Source of the DNA: Brevundimonas sp. SL130 | Lineage (GTDB): Bacteria; Pseudomonadota; Alphaproteobacteria; Caulobacterales; Caulobacteraceae | Assembly: GCF_026625805.1 (NCBI RefSeq) | Contig: NZ_CP113064.1 | Span: 2,520,657-2,584,656 of the forward strand | DNA length: 64,000 nt | Direction of reading: 5' to 3' | Program-made: the position numbers and the translations under genes | Shown: one piece after another, positions 32,191-40,369 of the stretch | Layout: every line of letters begins with the position of its first letter | How positions within the stretch are numbered: the first letter of the stretch is position 1 | The notes under the pieces: model-generated | The model's database searches: none | What the model was told of the DNA's origin: nothing | The model's input: the letters and a program-made list of their open reading frames with translations, nothing else

Positions 32191-33201
32191 TCAAGCGGGA
32201 TTACGGCCGATGAAGAAGGCTTCGTCGAGATCGTCGGTGGGGTTGAGGCCGGACGCTTCCTGGCCGCGCCGCAGCGCGGCCATGTCCCGGGCGTAGACTC
32301 GGGCGGTCGGGTGCCGCAGAGGCCCGCCGTTATAGCCCTGGAGCCAGCCCTCGTATTTCCACATCATCCGGTTGATCAGGCCATTGCCGGCCTGGGGCAC
32401 GCTGGTGAAAGCCTTACGCGCGGCGTCAAGCTGATAGAAGATCTGCGTCGCTTCATCATAGCGACCCGCCTGGATCAGCTTGTGCACCTGCGGCAGGACC
32501 GGGCCGTAGTAGGCTGCATAATTGGTGCCGCAGAACGGGATGGGGATCAGTTGTGCAAGGGGCGTGTATTCATGCTCCAGCGGCGCCGATATCACCACCT
32601 CCTTGTGGAAGGCGCGGTGGGCTTCAATCCCGGCCATGATGTGGGGCATTCCGCCTTCGATCTTGATCGCCGCGACATTCGGACAGTCATCGATCAAGCG
32701 GCGCAGCAGCGGCACGGGCAGATCCGATGGGTGTAGCCGCGAGAAATCCCATGTCGGTATGGGAAACAGCATGACCGCCAGATCGGTCGCGTCGCACAGG
32801 GCCTTTGTATAGGCGTAGATCTCATCCAGCGACTTCGGACGGAAATAGGGTGGATATCCCAGAAGCACCAGCTCAGCGCCGGCGGCCTCCGCGCGTTTGA
32901 CCGCCTCGATATTGTCTTCCAGCGTATTGAAGACGGCGTGGTGCACGATGACAATCCGCCCCTTCGCCTGGTCTGCCGAGATGCGGACGAAGGCTTCATA
33001 TTCATCGGGCGTGATCGCCACTTCCGAACAGGTCAGGGTTCCAACGAAACCGTGGGCGATCGTCGTCTCTACGTCATGACGAATGGCCTTTTCGTTCAGC
33101 CGCTTGAAGTCGGCCGTCATGGTTGGAATGATGACATTGGCGACGCCGACGAGGCGTTCGCGCGCCCATTCGCGGGCTTCCTTGCGGCTGTAGCTGGCCA
33201 T
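32191..33201 (-). CDS. Dihydrodipicolinate-synthase-family aldolase/hydratase
   Basis: Class I aldolase of 336 residues. The Schiff-base lysine is in NVAAIKIEGG. The segment that in DapA carries the catalytic Tyr (YN-P) reads MLFPIPTWDFSRLHP here, so the usual tyrosine is absent and a DapA reaction is unlikely. Length and C-terminal extension (LRHPTARVYARDMAALRRGQ) recall the aromatic hydratase-aldolase members of this superfamily (NahE-type). In the operon it could cleave a side-chain or ring-fission product to give the aldehyde used by the next gene; this is inference. Confidence 0.82.
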   Translation of the reverse strand: MASYSRKEAREWARERLVGVANVIIPTMTADFKRLNEKAIRHDVETTIAHGFVGTLTCSEVAITPDEYEAFVRISADQAKGRIVIVHHAVFNTLEDNIEAVKRAEAAGAELVLLGYPPYFRPKSLDEIYAYTKALCDATDLAVMLFPIPTWDFSRLHPSDLPVPLLRRLIDDCPNVAAIKIEGGMPHIMAGIEAHRAFHKEVVISAPLEHEYTPLAQLIPIPFCGTNYAAYYGPVLPQVHKLIQAGRYDEATQIFYQLDAARKAFTSVPQAGNGLINRMMWKYEGWLQGYNGGPLRHPTARVYARDMAALRRGQEASGLNPTDDLDEAFFIGRNPA

Positions 33202-33215
33202 ATGGACTCCTTGGG

Positions 33216-34220
33216 TCAGTACTTGGTTTCGAACTTGATCGGCAGGGACGTGGTCAGGCCGGCTTCCAGCGCCTTCGTCAGGATGAGCTCGGCCACCACA
33301 ATGTCTTGAAGACCGCCGCCGACTGATTTGAACATCGGCGCACGCGCGGCCCGCACGCGCGCGTCCGCGGCGCCGCTGATCAGGTCCGACAGGCTGATAG
33401 CCTTGTCATGGAAGGCGATCCCGGCCTCGCGCGCAGCGATCATGTCGCCGGTCTCCTCCAGCATCTCTTCCAACATGTCGCCGACGATCAGGTCACAACG
33501 CGCCACCACCGAGACGTCGATCTCGCGCTGTTCGGGCACGGTCGAGCCGATCGAAACCACGGTCGAGCCAGGCTTCAGCCAGTCGGCGTACAGGATCGGC
33601 TGCTCGCCGCGAGAACGCGCGGCGGCCAGGACCAAGTCCGCGCCTTCGACCGCCTCGCGTGCGCTGGCCACGTCCCGGGCCGGAACGCCGAGATCGGCGG
33701 TCGCGGCGGCGGCGAAGGCGGCCCGGCGCTCGGCCGTCGGGCTGAAGACGACGATTTCACTCAATGGGCGGATGCTGGCGAAGGCGCGGACATGCATCGA
33801 GGCTTCGAGTCCGCTGCCCAGCACCGCCAGCCTCGCCGGCCCTGCCGGAGCCAGTCGATCGAGCGCCGCCGCTGAAGTCGCGGCCGTACGCAGGCCGGTG
33901 ACGATGTTGGCGTCGATGAACGCGGCGATGCGGCTGGTCACGCGATCAAAAAGAACGATGACATATTGGACGCCGGGATCGGCTGACATCGGGGTCATGC
34001 CCATCAGCTTGGCGCCGAAATAGCGCTCGCCGGGTGGAATGGCCGGAAGGGTGCGCAACCAGGCGCCGTCAGCGCGCGCGATACTGCGCGGCGGCGCGGC
34101 GGCGGCGTCGATAGGCCGACTATAGGCCGACTGCATGGCCGCTATGGCGTCTTCCCAGCGAAATACGGCGCGGGCCGCTTCACCCGAAACGAACACAGGA
34201 GACGTGGAGGCGTCAGACAT
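33216..34220 (-). CDS. Ornithine cyclodeaminase / mu-crystallin family protein
   Basis: NAD(P)-binding protein of 334 residues from ATG 34220 (MSDASTSPVFV). It has GAKLMGMTP, TGLRTAATSAAALDRLA and the nucleotide motif AVLGSGLEASMHVRAF, then DLVLAAARSRGEQPIL and STVVSIGSTVPEQREID. Members act as cyclodeaminases, imine reductases or amino-acid dehydrogenases; context (an aldolase and a dehydrogenase) suggests reduction or oxidation of an imino or oxo intermediate. First gene of the four-gene minus-strand operon that diverges from the GntR gene. Confidence 0.85.
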   Translation of the reverse strand: MSDASTSPVFVSGEAARAVFRWEDAIAAMQSAYSRPIDAAAAPPRSIARADGAWLRTLPAIPPGERYFGAKLMGMTPMSADPGVQYVIVLFDRVTSRIAAFIDANIVTGLRTAATSAAALDRLAPAGPARLAVLGSGLEASMHVRAFASIRPLSEIVVFSPTAERRAAFAAAATADLGVPARDVASAREAVEGADLVLAAARSRGEQPILYADWLKPGSTVVSIGSTVPEQREIDVSVVARCDLIVGDMLEEMLEETGDMIAAREAGIAFHDKAISLSDLISGAADARVRAARAPMFKSVGGGLQDIVVAELILTKALEAGLTTSLPIKFETKY

Positions 34221-34281
34221 CGAGGGGACCCAGCAATTATGAAGGCGCGTTGCGACGACGCAGGGCCATCTTGCCCGCCAC

Positions 34282-34295
34282 ATATGCTTGCATAT
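34282..34295. promoter_or_regulatory. Palindrome atatgc-tt-gcatat
   Basis: Perfect inverted repeat atatgc-tt-gcatat (14 bases) in the 152-base divergent region between the cyclodeaminase-like gene and the GntR gene. It abuts the phased ATTGA/TCAAT array, overlapping its first half-site by two bases. Candidate operator; assignment is inferred from symmetry and position. Confidence 0.5.
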
Positions 34296-34331
34296 TGAAT
34301 GACGTCAATCGTCAAATTGATTAGCTTCAAT
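34294..34331. promoter_or_regulatory. Phased array of four ATTGA/TCAAT half-sites
   Basis: ATTGA at 34294-34298, TCAAT at 34305-34309, ATTGA at 34316-34320 and TCAAT at 34327-34331 alternate with exact six-base spacers, so half-sites start every 11 bases, about one helical turn. This equals two adjacent ATTGA-N6-TCAAT palindromes centred 22 bases apart. Located 41 bases before the GntR start codon, it is the obvious binding site for the GntR/FCD regulator and would control both divergent operons. Confidence 0.7.
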
Positions 34332-34372
34332 CTTAGGCTGGCACTGACGCTCGTGACGACTATTCTCCTCGC

Positions 34373-35065
34373 ATGAGCACAAGACACGACGAGCCCACAA
34401 ACATTGAGGCAGACATCGACCGGCTCCGCGCCTTTGTGGAAGCCATCGCCGGGGAAGGCGACGGAGGCCGACTGCCGCCAGAACCCCGGCTAAGCGAGAC
34501 CCTGGGCATTTCTCGGGGACGCCTCCGCACCCTGTTGAAACGGCTGGAAGACGAAGGCCGGATCTGGCGCCACGTCGGCAAGGGCACCTTTGCAGGCCCG
34601 CGCCGCGTCGCGGCCGCCGACAACAGTTGGGCGGCCTCCGTCAGCGTGGACGACATCATGGACGCGAGGCTTCTGCTCGAGCCCCAACTTGCGGCCCAGG
34701 CCGCGGTCCACGCCACGCCTGCCGACATCACCGGCCTTCAGCAATGCCTGACCGAAATGTCGGCCCCCCCGTCCTTCCTTCATTGGAAGCGGCTTGACGA
34801 AAAGCTGCACCGAGCCATCGCAGTCTCGACGCACAATGTGCTGCTGCTGATGCTGTACGACAGCCTGAGATCGCAGATCCACGCGCGACTCGATGGGCGG
34901 CTGGAGACTGTCTATGGCGCGACGGCCAGCAGCGCCAAGACGGTGTCGGACGATGAGCATCAAGCCTGCGTGGACGCGATCGCCGCTCATGATCCGACCC
35001 GCGCCGAACAGGCCATGCGGGACCATCTGCGGTCAGTCCGCACACACCTTTTCGGGCTGCGCTGA
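34373..35065 (+). CDS. GntR-family regulator with FCD effector domain
   Basis: A 230-residue regulator. The winged helix occupies about 15-75 (LPPEPRLSETLGISRGRLRTLLKRLEDEGRIWRHVGKGTF), and the C-terminal all-helical FCD domain (about 90-225) carries the metal/ligand residues in DDIMDARLLLEP, DEKLHRAIA, DDEHQACVDAIAAHD and MRDHLRSVRTH. FCD regulators usually repress catabolic genes and respond to a carboxylic acid. It probably autoregulates and controls both the VOC-FAD monooxygenase operon and the divergent cyclodeaminase-aldolase operon. Confidence 0.92.
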   Translation: MSTRHDEPTNIEADIDRLRAFVEAIAGEGDGGRLPPEPRLSETLGISRGRLRTLLKRLEDEGRIWRHVGKGTFAGPRRVAAADNSWAASVSVDDIMDARLLLEPQLAAQAAVHATPADITGLQQCLTEMSAPPSFLHWKRLDEKLHRAIAVSTHNVLLLMLYDSLRSQIHARLDGRLETVYGATASSAKTVSDDEHQACVDAIAAHDPTRAEQAMRDHLRSVRTHLFGLR

Positions 35066-35147
35066 TGTATCTATAAATCCGATGCCATATATCAAAACTA
35101 ACGATTTTTGGGATGATTTATATGCGCCTACCGTCTGGCTCATGGGA

Positions 35148-35190
35148 GGCGCTGGCAACGACCAGCTTTAATTTGGTCGATGCCAGCGCC
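35148..35190. terminator. Strong inverted repeat after the GntR gene
   Basis: The arm ggcgctggcaacgacca (35148-35164) and arm tggtcgatgccagcgcc (35174-35190) pair over 17 bases with one mismatch around a nine-base AT-rich loop. No T-run follows on either strand. It lies 83 bases after the GntR stop and about 170 bases before the VOC dioxygenase start, so it may separate the regulator transcript from the catabolic operon or act as an RNA leader structure. The remaining sequence of this 294-base gap shows no gene. Confidence 0.55.
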
Positions 35191-35359
35191 GCACTAAAGC
35201 CGCGTCCAGCCCCTGCGGGATGGACGCTCCATTCGCCAATCGGGGCGACAGACAAGGTGTGCGTATGTTCAGGCGGTTTCCAACCCAGCATTTCCTGATC
35301 GATCCCCGGGCCGGGGCCATGGCGACCGACGGGTCCTGCGCTCAAACGGGAAGCGGCCG

Positions 35360-36301
35360 ATGAACATTGTTGGTCCCGATTTTCTGGTTTTCGGCGTCGA
35401 TGACGTAAAGGTCTGCGCCGATTATCTGACCGACTTCGGTCTGAAGCCTGTCGACGTGACGGAGGCAGGCGGCCGCTTCGAAGCGCTTGACGGCACGGGG
35501 ATCATCCTGCGCCATAGGAACGACCCGGCCCTGCCCCCGGAGCTTGGGACGGCCAGCCTTTTGCGACAGCAGATCTACGGCGTCGTGGCGCCTGAGGATA
35601 TCGAAGCGATCGCGGCCGAATTGTCGAAAGATCGCACGGTTGTCCGCCTCGATGACGGCTCCCTGGAGACCGTCGATGATCATGGCTTTGCTCTGAAATT
35701 CCAGCTCACGATCAGACGCCCCCTAGACTTGCCGCCCGAGCGACTCAACGCGCCCGGCTCGCCCCCTCAGCGGGGTCCGAACGAGATTGGCGTCTGGGAC
35801 GATATGCCGGCCCGCCCCCGCACGCTCAGCCATGTGGTGCTGTTCACCCCAGACACGGAGGCGGCGAGCCGCTTCTATGAAGAGCGGTTGGGGTTCAAGA
35901 TCACCGACGTCCTCGTCGGCGCCGGGCCCTTCCTGCGTCCACACGCCTGCGACGATCACCATACGCTCTTCCTGATCCAGGCGCCGGCCCACATGCAGGG
36001 CTGCGAGCATTTGGCGTTCCACATGGGCGGGCCGACCGAAGTGCTGCTCGCCGGAAACCGCTTTGTTGAGGCGGGCTACGAGTCCTTCTGGGGCCCCGGA
36101 CGGCATCGCTTCGGCTCGAATTGGTTCTGGTACTTCAACAGCCCCCTTGGCTGCCATGTCGAATACGACGCCGACATGGACAAGCATGACGATGACTGGA
36201 TCGCTCGCCAGGAACCGGTGGGAGCCGAGGCGTCGCAGATATTCTTGCTGCAGTATCGTCGAAAGTGGTTCCCCAGCGGCGGACCGAACAAAGACCACTG
36301 A
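35360..36301 (+). CDS. VOC-family protein resembling type I extradiol dioxygenases
   Basis: 313 residues with two VOC domains (about 3-120 and 154-300), the architecture of catechol 2,3-dioxygenase/BphC enzymes. The second domain keeps metal-ligand candidates His158 (RTLSHVVLF), His217 (CEHLAFHMGG) and Glu268 (GCHVEYDAD), plus an acid-base His at 200/201 (CDDHHTLF) and Tyr258 (WFWYFN). This supports Fe(II)-dependent ring cleavage. First gene of an operon with a Rieske protein and an FAD monooxygenase, which would supply a dihydroxylated ring. The substrate is unknown. Confidence 0.85.
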   Translation: MNIVGPDFLVFGVDDVKVCADYLTDFGLKPVDVTEAGGRFEALDGTGIILRHRNDPALPPELGTASLLRQQIYGVVAPEDIEAIAAELSKDRTVVRLDDGSLETVDDHGFALKFQLTIRRPLDLPPERLNAPGSPPQRGPNEIGVWDDMPARPRTLSHVVLFTPDTEAASRFYEERLGFKITDVLVGAGPFLRPHACDDHHTLFLIQAPAHMQGCEHLAFHMGGPTEVLLAGNRFVEAGYESFWGPGRHRFGSNWFWYFNSPLGCHVEYDADMDKHDDDWIARQEPVGAEASQIFLLQYRRKWFPSGGPNKDH

Positions 36302-36302
36302 C

Positions 36303-36704
36303 ATGACAGGGGCGACAGACGCCCCCCCCGACGAGCAGTCCGCCCAGGGTTTCGTCCTCGGGCCTGCTGCGTCGGTGGAGGATGGCCAGGCCCGCGGGTT
36401 TCCAGGCCCGGACGGGCGTAAGATCATCGTCGTGCGGCGCAATGGCCGGCTTTTCGGATGGATCGACAGCTGCCCCCATTTCGAGGGCGGCACCCCGATG
36501 GCCTGGAAGACCGACGCCTACCTTGATGGCACGGGCCAGTACCTGGCCTGTCATTCCCATGGCGCTCTGTTCGACATCGAAACAGGCGCCTGCGTGCTCG
36601 GGGCCTGTCTCGGCAAAAGCCTGACCCCGGCACGGCTGTACGTATCGCAAGATCACCAGATCCGGCTCGAATCCGGACAAACCTCTAGGGAAATTGAAAG
36701 ATGA
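36303..36704 (+). CDS. Rieske [2Fe-2S] ferredoxin-like protein
   Basis: 133-residue soluble Rieske protein. The cluster ligands are Cys57 and His59 (DSCPHFEGG) and Cys83 and His86 (LACHSHGALFD), the expected CxH and CxxH pairs. The spacing of 23 residues between them is longer than in typical ferredoxins. One base separates it from the VOC gene and its end overlaps the FAD monooxygenase by four bases. No ring-hydroxylating oxygenase alpha subunit or ferredoxin reductase is nearby, so its electron partner is unclear. Confidence 0.88.
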   Translation: MTGATDAPPDEQSAQGFVLGPAASVEDGQARGFPGPDGRKIIVVRRNGRLFGWIDSCPHFEGGTPMAWKTDAYLDGTGQYLACHSHGALFDIETGACVLGACLGKSLTPARLYVSQDHQIRLESGQTSREIER

Positions 36705-37840
36705 CCACCCATCTGTCGGACCGCAGGGTTCTCGTCATAGGCGGGGGCTTTTCAGGAATGACTGCGGCGCTTGAACTGAAGCGGGCCGGAGCCTGGGTCG
36801 ATCTGGTCGAGATCGACAAGGCCTGGCGCTCCTATGGCGCAGGCATCACCATCCATGGCGCGACCCTGCGCGTGCTCAGAAAACTGGGGTTGCTGGACAG
36901 GTTCATGCGCGAAGGCGCAACCACGGACCACGTCCATATGCGCGACGCTCAGACCGACGAGATCCACATCGAGATCGTCACGCCCAGGATCGCCGGCAAG
37001 GACGTGCCGGGAACGGGTGGAATCATGCGGCCCGTTCTGGCGCGCATCCTCTCGAGCGCCGTGCTGGAAGCGGGCGTCAATGTGAAGCTGGGGACGACCT
37101 TCACCGCGATCGACGATACGCCCTCTGGCGTCAATGTGCAGTTCGAAGACGGATCGCACGGAACCTACGATCTGGTGATCGGCGCCGACGGGCTCTATTC
37201 GACGGTCCGGAAGCACCTTTTCCCCGACGCCCCGCCGCCGCGTTATATCGGCCAGGCGATCTGGCGGGCGGTGACGCCCTGGCCGCCGGGGATCGACAGC
37301 GCCGCCATGTGGATGTCCGACAAGGTCAAGGCCGGCTTCACCTTCGTCTCGAAGGACCAAGTCTATCTGTTCGTCACGGAAGAGCGGCCGGTCAACGACC
37401 ATGTAGCGCCAAACACTTTCCTGGAGCGGCTCCGGGGTCTGCTGGAGCCCTTCGGGGCGCCGACCGTGAAATGGTTTCGCGATCAACTGAGCGGCGACAG
37501 CCAGATCATCTTCCGGCCCCTCGAGCAAATGCTGGCGCCGCGCCCGTGGTCGAAGGGGCGGGTGGTCCTGATCGGCGATGCGGTCCATGCGACCACGCCC
37601 CACCTGGCGGCGGGGGCGTGCATCGGCATCGAAGACGCCGTTGTTCTGGTCGAAGAACTGGCCCGCATCGACGACCTTCCCGCCGCCTTGGCCGCCTTCG
37701 AAGAGCGCCGGTGGGAACGCTGCCGAATGGTCGTGGAGAACTCGGGTCGCCTCGCCGATATCGAGATCAACAGCGGGAGCAAAGAGGAGCATGGCGCCAT
37801 CATGCAGGCGTCTAACCGCTCCCTCGCAGAACCGATCTAA
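36701..37840 (+). CDS. FAD-dependent aromatic monooxygenase
   Basis: Class A flavoprotein hydroxylase of 379 residues (salicylate or 6-hydroxynicotinate monooxygenase type). It has the FAD motif IGGGFSGM at about 13-20, the DG motif VIGADGLYSTVRKHLFP, and the GD motif LIGDAVHATTPHLAAGACIGIEDA. It likely hydroxylates an aromatic ring, perhaps with decarboxylation, ahead of the VOC ring-cleavage step. Translationally coupled to the Rieske gene, which is unusual because class A enzymes take electrons directly from NAD(P)H. Confidence 0.9.
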   Translation: MTTHLSDRRVLVIGGGFSGMTAALELKRAGAWVDLVEIDKAWRSYGAGITIHGATLRVLRKLGLLDRFMREGATTDHVHMRDAQTDEIHIEIVTPRIAGKDVPGTGGIMRPVLARILSSAVLEAGVNVKLGTTFTAIDDTPSGVNVQFEDGSHGTYDLVIGADGLYSTVRKHLFPDAPPPRYIGQAIWRAVTPWPPGIDSAAMWMSDKVKAGFTFVSKDQVYLFVTEERPVNDHVAPNTFLERLRGLLEPFGAPTVKWFRDQLSGDSQIIFRPLEQMLAPRPWSKGRVVLIGDAVHATTPHLAAGACIGIEDAVVLVEELARIDDLPAALAAFEERRWERCRMVVENSGRLADIEINSGSKEEHGAIMQASNRSLAEPI

Positions 37841-37870
37841 GACCTGAAACTCCTGGAGTCTGAAGCCACC

Positions 37871-38452
37871 ATGAGCGAATTCAAACCCATCCATCGGGTC
37901 GTCACCGGTCATGCGCCGGACGGCCGTTCCGTCGTGGTCGAAAACGGCCCCCTGCCTACCGTGGTCTCGCTGGAGAACATACCCGGCACCGTCTTCCACG
38001 AGGTGTGGTCAACACACTCCACCCCGGTCGTGGTTGACAACGGATCCGATCCGACATTGGCGCCCTTGACCCTGCCGCCGCCGCCCGGCGGGACGCGTTT
38101 CCGCTTCGTTGACATCCCGCCCGACACCGAGGATTTCCTCGCAGACGGCGCCGCCCGCATGGCCGGAGCCTTTTCCGAACTCGGCGACATCGCGGCCTCC
38201 ACCGTGAAGGGCGGCTCCCCCCACCCGCTGATGCACCGCACGGAATCGATCGACTACGGCGTGGTGATCGAAGGCGAGTTGGTCCTGGTGCTCGACGATG
38301 GCGAAGTGCCCCTGAAGCCGGGCTCGGTCGTCATTCAGCGCGGCACCAACCACGCCTGGGCCAATCGCTCTGGCAAGCCCTGCCGGGCGTTGTTCGTGCT
38401 GATCTCGGGACAATACCAGCCGGATATCGCCGAAGCGCTGACCGGTCTGTGA
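37871..38452 (+). CDS. Cupin domain-containing protein
   Basis: 193 residues with a single C-terminal double-stranded beta-helix domain: HPLMHRTESIDYGVVIEGELVLVLDDGEVPLKPGSVVIQRGTNHAWANRS contributes metal-ligand candidates (His, His, Glu, and His of TNHAW). It is too short for gentisate or homogentisate dioxygenase, which have two cupin domains and more than 340 residues. A role as isomerase, small dioxygenase or sensor protein in the pathway is possible. Thirty bases after the FAD monooxygenase gene, same operon. Confidence 0.82.
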   Translation: MSEFKPIHRVVTGHAPDGRSVVVENGPLPTVVSLENIPGTVFHEVWSTHSTPVVVDNGSDPTLAPLTLPPPPGGTRFRFVDIPPDTEDFLADGAARMAGAFSELGDIAASTVKGGSPHPLMHRTESIDYGVVIEGELVLVLDDGEVPLKPGSVVIQRGTNHAWANRSGKPCRALFVLISGQYQPDIAEALTGL

Positions 38453-38478
38453 ACCCTGAGTGCGAGGAAGGAACTAGG

Positions 38479-39393
38479 ATGAGAATTCTCGTAACCGGCG
38501 CTGACGGCTTTCTGGGCCGCGCCATGGTGCGACGGCTGGCGGATTTGGACGGGGCGACAGTGGTCGCCACGGACCGGGCCTTTTCGACGCCGGCGCCCGC
38601 CGACGGCGTCGAACAGAGAAGCGGAGACCTGAGCGATGCGTCCTTCCTCGCTGAACTGACCCAAACGGCGTTCGACTGGGTTTTCCACCTGGCGAGTATG
38701 CCGGGCTCCCTGGCCGAACGGGATCCGGAAGCGGGCCGTCGCGTCAATCTGCTGGTCCCAATCGCCCTGGCGGAGGCTCTTGCACGCGCAAGGTCGGCGA
38801 TACGGCCAAGGCTCGTCTTCGCCTCCTCCATCGCCGTCTATGGCGATCTCGGCGAGGCCGTCGTGACGCCTTCCACGCCGACCACCCCGACGCTCTCCTA
38901 CGGCGCCCACAAGCTGATGACGGAGTTTTTCCTGTCGGACCTTCATCGGCGCGGGGACTTGTCGGCCGTCAGCCTGAGGCTGCCGGGTCTCGTGGCCCGC
39001 CCGCTTGAGGAATCGGGACACGGCTCGGCCTTCATGAGCCGGCTTATCCGACACGCCGCCGCCGGCGCATCCTACGACTGCCCGGTAGGCCCCGACGCCG
39101 TCTGCTGGTGGATGTCCCGGGAGACGGCGGCGAACGCACTGCTGCACGCCGCCCAAGGCGCATTCGCCGCCACAGTGGTTCAACCGCCCGCCCTACGCCT
39201 CACAACGGCCGAGGTCGCAGAGGCGGCGGCGGCCTTGGGCGGATCCCCGCTCAAGGTGAGCTGGGGATCAGATGCGGCTCTGACGCGGCTGTTCGGCGCC
39301 CTGCCTCCGCTGGATGCTTCGGCCGCCATCGACCTGGGCTTTCCTCGCGACGCCGACGCGGCCGCCCTGGTTCGGGCGGCCCTGCGCGACTGA
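38479..39393 (+). CDS. Extended SDR (NAD-dependent epimerase/dehydratase family)
   Basis: 304 residues from the ATG preceded by gaggaaggaac. Glycine motif TGADGFLG at about 6-13, active site SYGAHKLMTEFF (Tyr and Lys of YxxxK) after VFASSIAVYGD, and LRLPGLVARP. It resembles DenD-type D-erythronate dehydrogenases and related NAD-dependent alcohol dehydrogenases. Last gene of the plus-strand operon; it probably oxidises a hydroxyl on a pathway intermediate. Confidence 0.85.
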   Translation: MRILVTGADGFLGRAMVRRLADLDGATVVATDRAFSTPAPADGVEQRSGDLSDASFLAELTQTAFDWVFHLASMPGSLAERDPEAGRRVNLLVPIALAEALARARSAIRPRLVFASSIAVYGDLGEAVVTPSTPTTPTLSYGAHKLMTEFFLSDLHRRGDLSAVSLRLPGLVARPLEESGHGSAFMSRLIRHAAAGASYDCPVGPDAVCWWMSRETAANALLHAAQGAFAATVVQPPALRLTTAEVAEAAAALGGSPLKVSWGSDAALTRLFGALPPLDASAAIDLGFPRDADAAALVRAALRD

Positions 39394-39407
39394 GGCCTTC
39401 GCCTCAG
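39390..39407. terminator. Tetraloop hairpin spanning two convergent stop codons
   Basis: ctgaggc-cttc-gcctcag is a perfect 7-base stem with a four-base loop. It includes the SDR gene stop (TGA, 39391-39393) and the stop of the convergent FAH-family gene (39404-39406). It can serve as a compact bidirectional terminator, though there is no T-run. Confidence 0.55.
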
Positions 39408-40369
39408 ACCGACTTCACCACCCGTTGGTCGATGGCGCCGAACAGGATTCCGCCGTCGGACAGCACCGCCTCCATCCGCACGGTGTCGCCAAAACGCATA
39501 TAGTTCGTGCGTGGAGCGCCCTCGTCCAGAATCTCAATTCCACGCCGTTCAGCGATGCAGGAAGAACCGACCTCGCGATAGTTGTCGTTGGACACGGTGC
39601 CCGAGCCGATCACCGTCCCGGCACACAAGTCACGCGTCGCCGCGGCGTGGGCGATCAGTTCGTGGAATCCTACGCCCATGGCTTCACCACGCGCAGCGCC
39701 GAAACGCCGACCGTTCCAGTCCACCAACAGCGGCAGATGAACCCGCCCGTCACGCCAGTGGGCGCCCAAGGCGTCAGGCGTCACCGCGAAAGGCGCGACC
39801 GAACAGGCAGGCTTGGCCTGGACCCAGCCGAAGCCGGTTTTCATCTCAATCGGCGCTATGGCGCGCAACGACCAGTCGTTTATCTGGACGACGAGCCTGA
39901 TGTGCTTCATCGCCTCGGCGGGCGTGACGCCCATTGGGACACGGTCCGTGACGACGCCGAATTCGCCCTCGAAATCGATGCCATCCTCCTCGCTCGGCAG
40001 CGGGACGTCCTGGGTGGGAGCCAAAAAGACGTGCGACATGCCCTGATACATCAGAGGCCGTCCCGGCGCCGGAGGCGGCGTATCGAACAGCCGCTCCATC
40101 AGTTCGCCATGGCTACGATAGGCCGAGGCGTCCAACCACTGCCAGGCGCGGGGCAATGGGGCGAGTATTGCTTCCGCAGCCAAGGACGCGCCCTTTCCGT
40201 CGGCCAACCTCGCCGCCAGGGCGCGTAGTGCGGGTTCGGCCTGGTCCCAGGCCTCAAGCGCCGCTTGCAAGGTTCCCAGCCCCTCGGCCGCCAAAAATCT
40301 GGAGCCGTCGTCGGAAACGACCACGAGGCGGCCGTCAGGCCCATTGCCGGAAAGCGTAGCGAGTTTCAC
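39404..40369 (-). CDS. Fumarylacetoacetate hydrolase family protein
   Basis: 321 residues from a GTG that overlaps the cyclase-family stop (GTGA). The N-terminal small domain precedes a C-terminal FAH domain with YQGMSHVFLAPTQDVPLPSEEDGIDFEGEFGVVTD (metal-binding acidic residues), INDWSLR, TGFGWVQAKPACSVAP, and GSGTVSNDNY. These features match the fumarylacetoacetase/fumarylpyruvate hydrolase group that cleaves C-C bonds in ring-fission products. Presumably hydrolyses or decarboxylates a dioic-acid intermediate. Confidence 0.88.
   Translation of the reverse strand: MKLATLSGNGPDGRLVVVSDDGSRFLAAEGLGTLQAALEAWDQAEPALRALAARLADGKGASLAAEAILAPLPRAWQWLDASAYRSHGELMERLFDTPPPAPGRPLMYQGMSHVFLAPTQDVPLPSEEDGIDFEGEFGVVTDRVPMGVTPAEAMKHIRLVVQINDWSLRAIAPIEMKTGFGWVQAKPACSVAPFAVTPDALGAHWRDGRVHLPLLVDWNGRRFGAARGEAMGVGFHELIAHAAATRDLCAGTVIGSGTVSNDNYREVGSSCIAERRGIEILDEGAPRTNYMRFGDTVRMEAVLSDGGILFGAIDQRVVKSV

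Noticed and set aside
37871..38452. Gentisate 1,2-dioxygenase
   Set aside because: The protein is 193 residues with one cupin domain; gentisate dioxygenases have two and over 340 residues.
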